DNA of 54,941 nucleotides from an uncultured Prevotellaceae bacterium (lineage in GTDB: Bacteria > Bacteroidota > Bacteroidia > Bacteroidales > Muribaculaceae). Each line of letters opens with the position of its first letter. The first letter of the stretch is position 1. This document shows positions 32,793-41,926 of this stretch, one piece after another. Under the pieces are notes generated by a model. The model did not search any database, had not been told where the DNA came from, and was given only the letters and a program-made list of their open reading frames with translations. The translations under genes were made by a program, and so were the position numbers. The DNA lies in NCBI GenBank assembly GCA_946186575.1, contig CAMHNO010000016.1, positions 1 to 54,941 of the forward strand, in the 5' to 3' direction.

Positions 32793-33410
32793 ATGGATTT
32801 AAGAGAGAAAATTTTAACAAAATCTATGGACTTGATGATGCGCATTGGTCCACAATCGGTCACCATGGACATGGTGGCTCGCGACTGCGGCATCTCGAAG
32901 CGCACACTCTACGAAACTTTTCCTAACAAGCTCACGCTCATCAGCGGCGTTGTGAAGTATAGCCACGACATCAATGCTATGCGCTCAAAGGAAATCTTCG
33001 ACAAAGCCGAGAACAGCTTCCATGCCCTCATGGGAGTGTACCTTATGGCTCGCAAGTTTATCCAGAAGACCTCGACCGTGTTCATGACCGACATCAAGCG
33101 CCTCTACCCCGAGGTGTTCAATGAGTTCAAGATGCGCGAGAACGAGCACATCAAGTCGCTGGCTGCAATCATCAAGCGAGCTCAAGACGAGGGACTGGTG
33201 CTCAGCCGCATTAACTGTGACATCGCCGCATTTCTGTTCACTAACAACATCAGGAGCATCCACAACATGGACGAGCTACCCTTTCCTCAGTACAGCACAA
33301 CCGAGATATTCGACGGAGCGTTCCTCAACTTCATGCGTGGCATGGCCACCACCAAGGGCCAAGAGATTGTGGAAAACTACGTGCGTATAAATCTGATTAA
33401 AGACAATTAA
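32793..33410 (+). CDS. TetR/AcrR family transcriptional regulator
   Basis: A 205-residue regulator. The N-terminal TetR DNA-binding domain reads LREKILTKSMDLMMRIGPQSVTMDMVARDCGISKRTLYETFPNKLTLI, with the recognition helix around CGISKRTLYETFPNK (about 33-47). The rest is a helical ligand-binding and dimerisation domain of unknown specificity. The ATG at 32793 is favoured because it gives the normal distance to the HTH; an in-frame ATG at 32769 adds only MCKTTITI. The outer-membrane factor gene begins 25 bp after its stop, so it probably represses the efflux operon it leads. Confidence 0.9.
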   Translation: MDLREKILTKSMDLMMRIGPQSVTMDMVARDCGISKRTLYETFPNKLTLISGVVKYSHDINAMRSKEIFDKAENSFHALMGVYLMARKFIQKTSTVFMTDIKRLYPEVFNEFKMRENEHIKSLAAIIKRAQDEGLVLSRINCDIAAFLFTNNIRSIHNMDELPFPQYSTTEIFDGAFLNFMRGMATTKGQEIVENYVRINLIKDN

Positions 33411-33434
33411 CCCACAAAATAACACTATAACACA

Positions 33435-34793
33435 ATGTACTACTATCACTATTTCAAGAAATTGCTCGCAATCGTCGCAGTGGCAGCTTGCGCTCTAACG
33501 GCGCACGCCGAGACGCTGAATGTCACCCTCGACGAGTGCATTCGCATTGCGCTGAGCGACAACCCGTCAATCATTGTTGCCGACATGGAGATTCAACGAG
33601 TTGACTACTCAAAGAAAGAAACTCTGGGGCAACTCTTCCCACAAGTGAATTTTGTTGGCAACTACAACCGCACCCTGGCCAAGCAGACCATGGTGATGAT
33701 GGACCAGGAGTTCAAGGTGGGAACCGACAATCAGCACAGCGTGGGCTTTCAAGGATCGCTCCCAATCATCGTGCCATCGCTATGGAAGTCGATAAAGCTT
33801 AGCGACAACCAGATATTGCAAAACATCGAGAATGCTCGTGCTTCGAGACTATCGCTGGTGAACCAGGTCAAGAACGCCTACTACTCCCTGTTGCTGGCAC
33901 GCGACAGCAAGCGCGTGATTGAGGCCAACCACGAGACTGCACTGCTCACCGCCGATGTGTTTAAGAAGCAATATGAAATAGGTGTAGCAACCGAGTATGA
34001 CATGACCCGTGCTCGCGTTGCCGCCACTACCCTCGAGCCTTCGATTCTCGATGCCGCCAACTCCATCGAGGCCTTGAAGCTCCAGCTCAAGGTGCTCATG
34101 GGCATTGATGCAAACATCGACATTGAGCCAGTCGAGACTCTCGACAGCTACAAGTCGATGATGTATGAATACACAATGAATGTCGACACCTCGTTGGTCA
34201 ACAACACCAACATCAAGCAGCTTGACCTGCAGACCGACTACCTCCGCAAAGCACTTGATGTGCAGAAAATGTCGTGGATACCCACCCTGACAGGTAGCAT
34301 CAACTACATGTGGAACTCCATGAGCAATGGCAGTCCTTTCAAGAACTTCAACTGGAATCCCTATTCACAGGCGAGCTTGTCGCTGGCATGGCCACTCTTC
34401 ACTGGCGGACAGCGCTATTACAAGCAGAAGCAAACCGAGATTTCACTACGTGAGATGAAATGGCAACGCGAGAACCTCACCCGCAGCCTGAACGCTCAGG
34501 TTCAGACTCAGCTCAACACCATGAAAAGCAACCTCAAGCAAATCGAGAGCAACGCTGCCAGCGTGGCGCTTGCCGAGAAAAGCGACCACATCATGCAAGA
34601 GAGTTTCAAGCTGGGAGTGGGAACATTCCTCCAGATTCAAGACACCCAGAATGCCCTGCTCGGGGCAAGACTGTCTTATTACCAGGCCATCTACAACCTG
34701 CTCGTGTCGCAGAGCGACCTTGAGTTCATGCTTGGCAATGCACCTCTGAGCAAATATGGAGTAAGTACCGAAACAAATCAAACTAAAAAATAA
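33435..34793 (+). CDS. TolC-family outer-membrane efflux protein
   Basis: A 452-residue outer-membrane channel. The signal peptide is cleaved after AHA (about residue 25), with no lipobox, unlike the channel at 6883. Two OEP repeats are visible: LNVTLDECIRIALSDNPSI at the start of the first, the helical segment with NQVKNAYYSLLLARDSKRVI, then SLSLAWPLFTGGQRYYKQKQTEISL and GVGTFLQIQDTQNALLGARLSYY in the second. It lies between tetR and the adaptor gene (2-bp gap), so it is the exit duct of the second pump. Confidence 0.9.
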   Translation: MYYYHYFKKLLAIVAVAACALTAHAETLNVTLDECIRIALSDNPSIIVADMEIQRVDYSKKETLGQLFPQVNFVGNYNRTLAKQTMVMMDQEFKVGTDNQHSVGFQGSLPIIVPSLWKSIKLSDNQILQNIENARASRLSLVNQVKNAYYSLLLARDSKRVIEANHETALLTADVFKKQYEIGVATEYDMTRARVAATTLEPSILDAANSIEALKLQLKVLMGIDANIDIEPVETLDSYKSMMYEYTMNVDTSLVNNTNIKQLDLQTDYLRKALDVQKMSWIPTLTGSINYMWNSMSNGSPFKNFNWNPYSQASLSLAWPLFTGGQRYYKQKQTEISLREMKWQRENLTRSLNAQVQTQLNTMKSNLKQIESNAASVALAEKSDHIMQESFKLGVGTFLQIQDTQNALLGARLSYYQAIYNLLVSQSDLEFMLGNAPLSKYGVSTETNQTKK

Positions 34794-34795
34794 CG

Positions 34796-35998
34796 ATGAC
34801 AAATTTCAAATCAATCGCTACCTTATTATTAGTAGCTGCTCTTATTTCATCATGCTCAGGCAAAGATGACAAGAAAGGAGCAAAAACCGACGAGACACCA
34901 CTGGTGCAAGTGCAGAGCGTCTATGCCGAGAATGTTGCCGAGACAAGTGAGTACACGGCAACTGTCGAGGCTTTCAAGACCAATCACATCACCTCCTCAA
35001 CAGGCAACCGCATCAAGCAGATTCTCGTTGATGTGGGAAGCCGAGTTAGCGCCGGTCAGCGACTGGTTGTCCTTGACAATGTGACTACCGTCAACCAAGA
35101 GAGTGCCATTGCAGGGCAAAGAGCCTCTGTTGCCAACCAGGGCGCCAACCTCGCAAGCCAGGAGGCAGCTCTCAAGAGTGAAGAAATCAACCTTGCCAGG
35201 CAGAAGAAAGACCTCGACCGCGCCAAGGAACTGGTGAGAATAGGTGGAGGCACACAGCAAACTGTCGACCAGCTGCAAGCTGCCTATGATGCCGCTCTCG
35301 AGTCGCTCAAGGCACGCAAGAGAGCTCTCGAGGCAAGCCGCTCATCGCTGCAGGCAAGCCAGAGCTCACTGGGAGCCAGCCAGCGCTCGATGCAGAATGT
35401 GCAAGAGAACACCGTCCTCACCAGCCCCATCAGCGGTGTGGTTAGTGCCCGCAACTACGATCCAGGCGACCTGCCCGGTGGCCCCATCCTCACCATCCAG
35501 CAGCTCAATCCTCTCAAGGTGGTAGTGAGCGTCAATGAGGAGGAATTTCCACAAATCAAGGTTGGCATGCCCGTAGGCATCACCTTCGACGTTTATCCCG
35601 GCGAGAGTTTCAGCGGAACAGTCAACATCATTCACCCCCAGATTGACCAGGCCACTCGTACCTTCAAGGTAGAAGTAACACTAAACAATGGCGGAGGCAA
35701 GATAAGCACTGGCATGTTTGCTCGCGTGAAGTTCAACTATGGCAACGCCAACCACATCGTTGTCCCCGACCGAGCAGTTGTTAAGATGCAGGGCGCCGGT
35801 GTGAGATATGTCTATGTCTACAACGAGAACGGCACAGTGCGATACACCGAGGTCAAACTTGGTCTGCGCCTGGGCGACCGTTATGAGATATTGAGCGGAC
35901 TGAGCAACGGCGACCGCGTGGTTGTGGCAGGACAATCGAAGCTCACCGATGGCGCTAAAGTGAAACTCCAAGAGCCCAAAGCCACCAAGGAGGAGTAA
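34796..35998 (+). CDS. RND efflux periplasmic adaptor lipoprotein
   Basis: A 400-residue membrane-fusion protein. The lipobox is LISSC with C20. The first lipoyl half has NRIKQILVDVGSRVSAGQRLVVLD and the helical hairpin spans about 95-195 (RKRALEASRSSLQASQSSLG). The second lipoyl half reads LTSPISGVVSARNYDPGDL. The beta-barrel and membrane-proximal domains contain GMPVGITFDVYPGESFSGTV and GLRLGDRYEILSGLSNGDRVV. It is the second component of the pump encoded from 33435 to 39203. Confidence 0.92.
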   Translation: MTNFKSIATLLLVAALISSCSGKDDKKGAKTDETPLVQVQSVYAENVAETSEYTATVEAFKTNHITSSTGNRIKQILVDVGSRVSAGQRLVVLDNVTTVNQESAIAGQRASVANQGANLASQEAALKSEEINLARQKKDLDRAKELVRIGGGTQQTVDQLQAAYDAALESLKARKRALEASRSSLQASQSSLGASQRSMQNVQENTVLTSPISGVVSARNYDPGDLPGGPILTIQQLNPLKVVVSVNEEEFPQIKVGMPVGITFDVYPGESFSGTVNIIHPQIDQATRTFKVEVTLNNGGGKISTGMFARVKFNYGNANHIVVPDRAVVKMQGAGVRYVYVYNENGTVRYTEVKLGLRLGDRYEILSGLSNGDRVVVAGQSKLTDGAKVKLQEPKATKEE

Positions 35999-36047
35999 GA
36001 AATAATCGTTCACTCATTAATTAATACACATTATAATAAAATAAGAA

Positions 36048-39000
36048 ATGAGTCTTTATTCAAGTTCGGTAAAACGTCCGGTGACCACCATCCTCATCTT
36101 TGTGGCGGTGACCATCATTGGATTGTTTTCACTACAGAAGTTGCCCATCGACTTGTATCCCGACATTGACACTAACACCATCATGGTGATGACCAGCTAC
36201 TCGGGAGCAAGTGCCGAAGATATTGAGCAGAACGTCACTCGTCCGCTTGAGAATACCCTCAACTCGGTTGAGCACCTAAAGCACATCACGTCAAACTCTA
36301 AGGAGAACATCTCGATTGTAACCCTCGAGTTTGAGTATGGCTACGACATTGACGTGCTCACCAACGACGTTCGCGACAAGCTGAACATGGTGTCGAGCCT
36401 CCTTCCTGATGATGCCAACACTCCCATCCTGTTCAAGTTCTCGAGCGACATGATTCCCATTGTGCTACTCTCGGCTCAAGCCAAGGAGAGCGTGCCAGGA
36501 CTTTACAAGATTCTTGACGAAAACGTAGCCAACCCACTGGCACGTGTCGATGGTGTGGGCTCGGTGTCGATTGCCGGTGCCCCCAAGCGTGAGGTGCACG
36601 TCTATGTCGACCCCCTCAAACTCGAAGCCTACCACCTGAGCATTGAGACCATTGCCCAGCTTGTGGGTGCCGAGAACCGCAATATCCCTGGTGGCACATT
36701 CGACATCGGTAGCGAGACCTATGCCCTGCGTGTAGAAGGCGAGTTTGAAGACCCAAGAGAGCTCGAAAACATTGTTGTGGGAGCCTCTAACGGAGCTGCC
36801 GTTCACCTGAGCGATGTGGCGCGAGTCGACGACTCACTCGAGGAACGCGCACAGGAGACGTTCACCAATGGCGTGCGCGGCGCTATGGTCATTGTGCAGA
36901 AGCAGAGCGGCGCCAACTCGGTTGAGATCTCCAACCTCATCCAGAAGCAGCTGCCCCACATCCAGAAGAACCTGCCCGCCGACATCCACATGGACTACAT
37001 CGTGGACACCAGCGACAACATTCGCAACACCATCAGCTCGCTGGTCGAGACAGTGCTCTATGCCCTGCTCTTCGTTGTGATTGTGGTGTTCTTCTTCCTG
37101 GGTCGCTGGCGTGCAACTGTGATTATCACACTCACCATCCCCATCTCGCTCATTGCCTCGTTCATCTACCTCTTTGCCACCGGCAACACACTGAACATTG
37201 TGTCGCTCTCGGCATTGTCAATCTCGATTGGTATGGTGGTGGACGATGCTATTGTGGTGCTTGAGAACGTGACCACCCACATTGAGCGCGGTGCCGAGCC
37301 CAAGCAGGCCGCCGTGCATGGCACCAACGAGGTGGCGATATCGGTTATTGCCTCCACACTGACCCTGATAGCGGTGTTCTTCCCGTTGACGCTGGTAACA
37401 GGCATGACAGGTGTGCTCTTCCGCCAGTTGGGATGGATGGTAACCATAATGATGATTATCTCGACCACTGCGGCACTCTCGCTCACCCCCATGCTGTGTA
37501 GCCGCATGCTCCGCCTGCAACGCACCCAGAGCAAGTTCTTCACCAAGTTCTATGGTCCCATCGAGAAATTACTCGACAAGCTCGACGACGGCTTTGCATG
37601 GCTTTTGACCCACTGCGTGCGTCACCGCTGGATTACTTCGGCCGTGGTGCTGGGTGTGTTTGTTGTGTCGATGTTCTTGATGCGATTCATAGGCAGCGAG
37701 TTCTTCCCCACCAGCGACAACAGCCGCCTGGGAGTGAGCTTGGAGCTGCCCATTGGCACCCGCGTTGAGGTTGCCAAAGACGTGTGCGAGCGCTTGTACA
37801 AGGAGTGGACCAAGAAATATCCCGAAATCAAGGTGTTCAACTACACCGTGGGCCAGGCCAGCAGCGACAACACCTTTGGCTCGATGCAGAACAACGGCTC
37901 GCACATTATGTCGATGAACATCAGGCTCGTCGACCCGAGCGACCGCGACCGCAGCATCACCGAGATTGCAGGTCTCATGCGTGAGGATCTCAAGCAGTAT
38001 CCCGAGTTGAAGAAGGCTCTCGTCAACGTGGGCGGTATGCGAGGCGGCGGCATGAGCGGCCAGTCGACCATCAACTATGAGGTGTATGGCTACGACTTTG
38101 CTCAGACCGACAGTGTGTCGCAGCAGCTCAAGCGCATCCTGGAGAAGGTGCCTGGCGCCGCCGACATCAACATCAGCCGCAGCGACTACCAGCCAGAATA
38201 TCAGGTCGACTTCGACCGCGAGAAGCTTGCCCTCTATGGCTTGAACCTGACCACTGCCGCCACCTACATCCGCAACCGCATCAACGGTAGCACTGCCAGC
38301 TACTTCCGCGAGGATGGCGACGAGTATGACATCAAGGTGATGTACGACCCCGAGCACCGTCAGTCGCTCGAGGACATCGAGAACATCACACTCTATAATG
38401 CCATGGGCAACGGCATCAAGCTCAAGGAAGTGGGCAAGGTGGTTGAGCGCTTCACTCCCCCAACCATCGAGCGCAAAGACCGTGAGCGCATCATCACCGT
38501 GTCGACCGTGGTTCAAGACCGACCCATGAGTGAAATTATTGCCGATGCAAAACCACAAATCGACAAACTCGACCTGCCCCCTGGCGTGACCATCGAGCTC
38601 AGTGGTTCCTATGAGCAGCAGCAAGATTCGTTTGGCGACCTGGGAATGCTTGCATTGCTCATCATCATTCTGGTCTACATTGTGATGGCAGCCCAGTTCG
38701 AATCGTTCACCTATCCAGGCATCATCATGTCGTCGATCATGTTTGCATTCTCGGGCATCGTGCTCATCCTGCTCTTGACAGGCACCAACCTCAACATCAT
38801 GTCGATGATTGGAGCCATCATGCTGATTGGTATTGTGGTGAAGAACGGTATCGTGCTCATCGACTACATCACCCTCAACCGCGAGCGAGGCATGAGCGTG
38901 CGCCGCTCGGTAATCGACGGTGGCAAGTCGCGTCTGCGTCCAGTGCTCATGACCTCGCTGACCACCATCCTGGGTATGGTGCCAATGGCCATTGGCAGTG

Positions 39001-39203
39001 GCGAGGGTGCCGAGATGTGGCGCCCAATGGGTATTGCCGTGATTGGCGGTTTGACATTCTCGACCGTGCTCACACTGCTCTTTGTGCCCACGATGTACAC
39101 CATCTTTGCCTACAATGGCATGAAGCGCACTCGCAAGAAGCTGCGCAAGTCACTTGCCAAGCAAGGAGCCAAGGCTCGTCAAGAAGAATCACAGCAGTTA
39201 TAA
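36048..39203 (+). CDS. RND efflux inner-membrane permease
   Basis: A 1051-residue RND transporter. TM1 includes VTTILIFVAVTIIGLFSLQKLPIDLYPDID. The proton-relay residues are intact: D399 and D400 in MVVDDAIVVLENV (TM4) and K932 in GIVVKNGIVLIDYI (TM10). The sequence is closer to the broad multidrug group common in Bacteroidota (PIDLYPDIDTNTIMVMTSYSGASAEDIE) than to AcrB proper. CzcA/CusA-type metal pumps cannot be excluded from motifs alone. It has no long C-terminal extension, in contrast to the permease at 3549. A small PII-like gene follows after 26 bp. Confidence 0.93.
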   Translation: MSLYSSSVKRPVTTILIFVAVTIIGLFSLQKLPIDLYPDIDTNTIMVMTSYSGASAEDIEQNVTRPLENTLNSVEHLKHITSNSKENISIVTLEFEYGYDIDVLTNDVRDKLNMVSSLLPDDANTPILFKFSSDMIPIVLLSAQAKESVPGLYKILDENVANPLARVDGVGSVSIAGAPKREVHVYVDPLKLEAYHLSIETIAQLVGAENRNIPGGTFDIGSETYALRVEGEFEDPRELENIVVGASNGAAVHLSDVARVDDSLEERAQETFTNGVRGAMVIVQKQSGANSVEISNLIQKQLPHIQKNLPADIHMDYIVDTSDNIRNTISSLVETVLYALLFVVIVVFFFLGRWRATVIITLTIPISLIASFIYLFATGNTLNIVSLSALSISIGMVVDDAIVVLENVTTHIERGAEPKQAAVHGTNEVAISVIASTLTLIAVFFPLTLVTGMTGVLFRQLGWMVTIMMIISTTAALSLTPMLCSRMLRLQRTQSKFFTKFYGPIEKLLDKLDDGFAWLLTHCVRHRWITSAVVLGVFVVSMFLMRFIGSEFFPTSDNSRLGVSLELPIGTRVEVAKDVCERLYKEWTKKYPEIKVFNYTVGQASSDNTFGSMQNNGSHIMSMNIRLVDPSDRDRSITEIAGLMREDLKQYPELKKALVNVGGMRGGGMSGQSTINYEVYGYDFAQTDSVSQQLKRILEKVPGAADINISRSDYQPEYQVDFDREKLALYGLNLTTAATYIRNRINGSTASYFREDGDEYDIKVMYDPEHRQSLEDIENITLYNAMGNGIKLKEVGKVVERFTPPTIERKDRERIITVSTVVQDRPMSEIIADAKPQIDKLDLPPGVTIELSGSYEQQQDSFGDLGMLALLIIILVYIVMAAQFESFTYPGIIMSSIMFAFSGIVLILLLTGTNLNIMSMIGAIMLIGIVVKNGIVLIDYITLNRERGMSVRRSVIDGGKSRLRPVLMTSLTTILGMVPMAIGSGEGAEMWRPMGIAVIGGLTFSTVLTLLFVPTMYTIFAYNGMKRTRKKLRKSLAKQGAKARQEESQQL

Positions 39204-39229
39204 CCACCTTTATCACCTAAACAAAAAAA

Positions 39230-39523
39230 ATGAAAGCAATATTTATAGCCTTTGACCAGGCCTACTACGAGAGAATAGTAGAGATGCTTCACAAGAGCGG
39301 CTGCCGTGGCTTCACGGCATTCAACGACGTGGTGGGCCGTGGCAGTCACACTGGCGACCCTCATTACGGCACCCACGCCTGGCCATCGCTGGTGCAGGGC
39401 ATTCTCACCGTTGTCGAGGCACAGCGTGTCGACACAGTGCTCGAGAAACTTCACGAGATGGACCTTGCCACGCCCAAGCTGGGCCTGAGAGCCTTTGTGT
39501 GGAACATCGAGAAGTCGATATAA
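39230..39523 (+). CDS. PII-like (GlnB-fold) small protein at the end of the RND operon
   Basis: A 97-residue cytoplasmic protein whose spacing of strands and helices follows PII proteins. There is a first strand (KAIFIAFD), a helix (YYERIVEMLHKSGCRG, cf. EVKEALHEAG.RG in GlnB), a second strand (FTAFNDVVGRG) and a loop in the place of the T-loop. The second half repeats strand-helix-strand (GILTVVEAQRVDTVLEKLHEMD, GLRAFVWNIEKSI). The loop holds H40, H45 and H49 (GSHTGDPHYGTHAW) and lacks an obvious uridylylation tyrosine context. PII-like proteins encoded next to transporters often sense small ligands or metals; here that is inference. It is the fifth gene of the operon and is followed by a terminator. 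Confidence 0.7.
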   Translation: MKAIFIAFDQAYYERIVEMLHKSGCRGFTAFNDVVGRGSHTGDPHYGTHAWPSLVQGILTVVEAQRVDTVLEKLHEMDLATPKLGLRAFVWNIEKSI

Positions 39524-39560
39524 ACGCCCACACATAGCTCACACGCCACACACATAGCCT

Positions 39561-39593
39561 AAACCGCATTTTGCTTTATCAAAATGCGGTTTT
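39561..39593 (+). terminator. Intrinsic terminator of the tetR-RND operon
   Basis: AAACCGCATTTTG (39561-39573) and CAAAATGCGGTTT (39580-39592) form a perfect 13-bp stem with a 6-nt loop, then TTTT. Confidence 0.88.
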
Positions 39594-39646
39594 GCTGTAA
39601 CTTGCAGCCTATTTGTGATAAAAATCTTAATTAATGCGCCACGGCA

Positions 39647-39677
39647 TTGCTTCTTCTTAAAAAAAATATTATATTTG
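39647..39677 (+). promoter_or_regulatory. Promoter of secreted modular protein A
   Basis: TTG (39647-39649), 20 bp, TATATTTG (39670-39677). Confidence 0.65.
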
Positions 39678-39774
39678 CCAATTGAAAAAGTAACAATTTA
39701 CAACTATAAAACTTATCACTCCACTTATTTTTAATTAACTATTTTTTATAAACCAATTTTTAATTACAAAAGTT

Positions 39775-41628
39775 ATGAAGAAAGCATTAACTCTCATGCT
39801 TGCTGCTGTCTTCGCACTGTCGATGACTGCAGCCTCTCTCTTCACTCCCGGCGAGGCTCAAATGGGCACTCCAGTGAAGATGGAAAACGTTAAAAAGGCT
39901 CCTGCCGGCATGCAGGCCAAGATGATGGCACGCCTTGCATCGAAGCTCAAAGCCACCCCCAACTTCCCAGCTTCTACCCCCGACGACCTCGTGGGCGGCT
40001 ACGCTTGGACTTATCGTCAGTACACTGGTGGCATGACAACTCAGCCCGACACCATCTCTAACAACTACACCTTCCAGCGCGACACCGAGGACAACGTTGA
40101 CCTCGTTGGCATCAACAAGATCAGCGACACCCAAATTCGTCTCACTGGTTTCATGCCCCTTCCAGTTACTGCAACTATGGGAACAACCAGCGGCTACACC
40201 ACCTTCACCGTTGATGAGAATCAAGTTGTCTATACTCACAGCACCTACGGCGATTGCACCCTTGCGGCTGCTTGGTACTATGAGGGCGACGACCAATACG
40301 AAGCTGGCTGGTACGTTGGCGACGTGATGGGCATCCTCGTTGATGAGGGCATTGTCATGGATACCGGTGTTCATTTCTACATGAAGATAATGAGTGGCAC
40401 CTATGCCAACTATCGCTTAGGATGGATCTATGAGCCTGGTAGCACAATGGTTCCAGTAACCGATTTCAACGCCATGATGAGTTTCACCTTCAACAACACC
40501 ATCTACGACTGGCCCGTTATCGCTACTGAGAACAATGAGACCTATGTTGTTTCGGTCGACAACTTCGCCGGCATCGGCACCACTCCTGTCAACTTCACTC
40601 TTGCCGAAGACAAGACTTGGACTGCCGACCAAGCAGTGTTCTACACCTCGGGCGACAACAACTTTGCATTCGCCAACACTACCGACTATGGTGCAGTAAC
40701 CGGAACCGGAACAGAGAAGGTGCTCACCTTTGGTCAAAACTGGACTGGATTCGACGCTAACACCAACTACTGGTTGGGCGAGCGCAGCGCCACCACTATC
40801 ACCCTCATCAGCGACGAGGAGTTTGTATACCCAACTCCCGCTCCCGAGAAGGCCTACTACCTGATTGGCGGTTTCAACGAGTGGAACCAAGAGGCTATGA
40901 TCCCATTTGAGGAGAATGATGGCGTCTTCACTCTGACCTACACCTTCGGTGGCGAGTTCAAAGTAAAGGACGAGGCTGGCAACTGGTGGGGCGGCGGCGT
41001 TACCCTCACCCAGGAGAACCCAAGCGTTACCCTGGTTGACGGTGGCAACCTCAATCTTGACCAGCAGGCCGAGTACACCCTCACTATCGAGGATGGCGTT
41101 CTCACCGTAACAGGCTTCCCCGCACCTCAAGTTGTTGAGTACAACGACTTCTTCGTTTGCGGTTCATTCAACAACTGGAGCCAGACCGATGGTCTTGTTG
41201 AGCTCACTCTCAACGAGGAAGGCACTGAGTTCGCTGGTTCTGTAGAGCTCGAGGCTGGTGCCGAGTTCAAGCTCATCAGCCACAACCTGGCTGGCGGCTG
41301 GAAGTGGTTTGGCGGCCAAGCCGATGGCAACTTCTTCCTCATCACTCCTGAGCTCCTGGGTGGCAACATCGCTCTCGTTGACGGCTCTAACTTCCAGGTT
41401 CAGGAAGGTGGCAGCTACGACATCAAGGTCAAGACCGCTACTCCTGCCAAGGGCTTGCAAGAGCCTCTCGTGATGGTCATCACCAAGAACTCAACTGCCA
41501 TCAGCACCGTGGGCACCGACGCTAAGGCCGACAACGCTTACTACAACCTGATGGGTGTTAAGTTCAATGGCCAGCCCACCACTCCTGGCATCTACATCCA
41601 CAATGGCCACAAAGTTGTGATTAAGTGA
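39775..41628 (+). CDS. Secreted modular protein A with two SusE/F-like modules and C-terminal tail
   Basis: A 617-residue exported protein. The N-terminal signal peptide (MKKALTLMLAAVFALSMTA) is followed by about 320 residues of beta-rich sequence I cannot name. Two modules resemble the carbohydrate-binding domains of SusE/SusF: YYLIGGFNEWNQEAM (from about 361) and FFVCGSFNNWSQTDG (from about 459), each with the G.FN.W pattern and a later EFKxxxxxxGxWWGG or KWFGG strand. The last about 44 residues, beginning TAISTVGTDAKADNAYYNLM and ending GIYIHNGHKVVIK, form the tail shared with the next two genes. The tail resembles type IX secretion C-terminal domains but is shorter; sorting is inferred. 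Own promoter and terminator. Confidence 0.78.
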   Translation: MKKALTLMLAAVFALSMTAASLFTPGEAQMGTPVKMENVKKAPAGMQAKMMARLASKLKATPNFPASTPDDLVGGYAWTYRQYTGGMTTQPDTISNNYTFQRDTEDNVDLVGINKISDTQIRLTGFMPLPVTATMGTTSGYTTFTVDENQVVYTHSTYGDCTLAAAWYYEGDDQYEAGWYVGDVMGILVDEGIVMDTGVHFYMKIMSGTYANYRLGWIYEPGSTMVPVTDFNAMMSFTFNNTIYDWPVIATENNETYVVSVDNFAGIGTTPVNFTLAEDKTWTADQAVFYTSGDNNFAFANTTDYGAVTGTGTEKVLTFGQNWTGFDANTNYWLGERSATTITLISDEEFVYPTPAPEKAYYLIGGFNEWNQEAMIPFEENDGVFTLTYTFGGEFKVKDEAGNWWGGGVTLTQENPSVTLVDGGNLNLDQQAEYTLTIEDGVLTVTGFPAPQVVEYNDFFVCGSFNNWSQTDGLVELTLNEEGTEFAGSVELEAGAEFKLISHNLAGGWKWFGGQADGNFFLITPELLGGNIALVDGSNFQVQEGGSYDIKVKTATPAKGLQEPLVMVITKNSTAISTVGTDAKADNAYYNLMGVKFNGQPTTPGIYIHNGHKVVIK

Positions 41629-41727
41629 GAGAAGAACTGAGCTTGCTCAAGTTATTCCGAACGTGAACAACTTCAAGCGATAGCTTAACGTTGTGATTAA
41701 GTGATACAACAACTGAGCTTGCTCAAG
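41614..41727 (+). repeat. 76-bp-period duplication at the 3' end of protein A gene
   Basis: The segment 41614-41651 (last codons, stop and first 23 bp of the 3' UTR) recurs at 41690-41727 with a few changes (period 76 bp). The first 62 bp after the stop (41629-41690) match 46063-46124 behind protein C at 59 of 62 positions. Confidence 0.75.
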
Positions 41728-41740
41728 CCCATATAAATAA

Positions 41741-41780
41741 GATGCACCCCTCGCCCACATGAGGAGTGCATCTTTTTTTT
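41741..41780 (+). terminator. Intrinsic terminator of protein A gene
   Basis: GATGCACCCCTC (41741-41752) and GAGGAGTGCATC (41761-41772) pair with one mismatch and an 8-nt loop, followed by eight T. Confidence 0.85.
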
Positions 41781-41839
41781 CGCACCGCTACCAAAATAAA
41801 TAAAAAAAACGCATTTAATTTAAAAAAAATACCATTTTA

Positions 41840-41871
41840 TTTGGTAATTTAAACTATTTGTAATAAATTTG
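41840..41871 (+). promoter_or_regulatory. Promoter of secreted modular protein B
   Basis: TTTG (41840-41843), 20 bp, TAAATTTG (41864-41871): an exact match. Confidence 0.7.
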
Positions 41872-41926
41872 CAATGTTCTATTTTATAATTAACCATTTT
41901 TATTAACTATCAAACTAAAGTGTCTT

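Noticed and set aside
37569-38624. Long open frame (about 351 codons) antisense to the second RND permease
   Set aside because: Same reason as for lpd: a shadow of the strong codon bias of the sense gene, with no independent promoter or recognisable domain.
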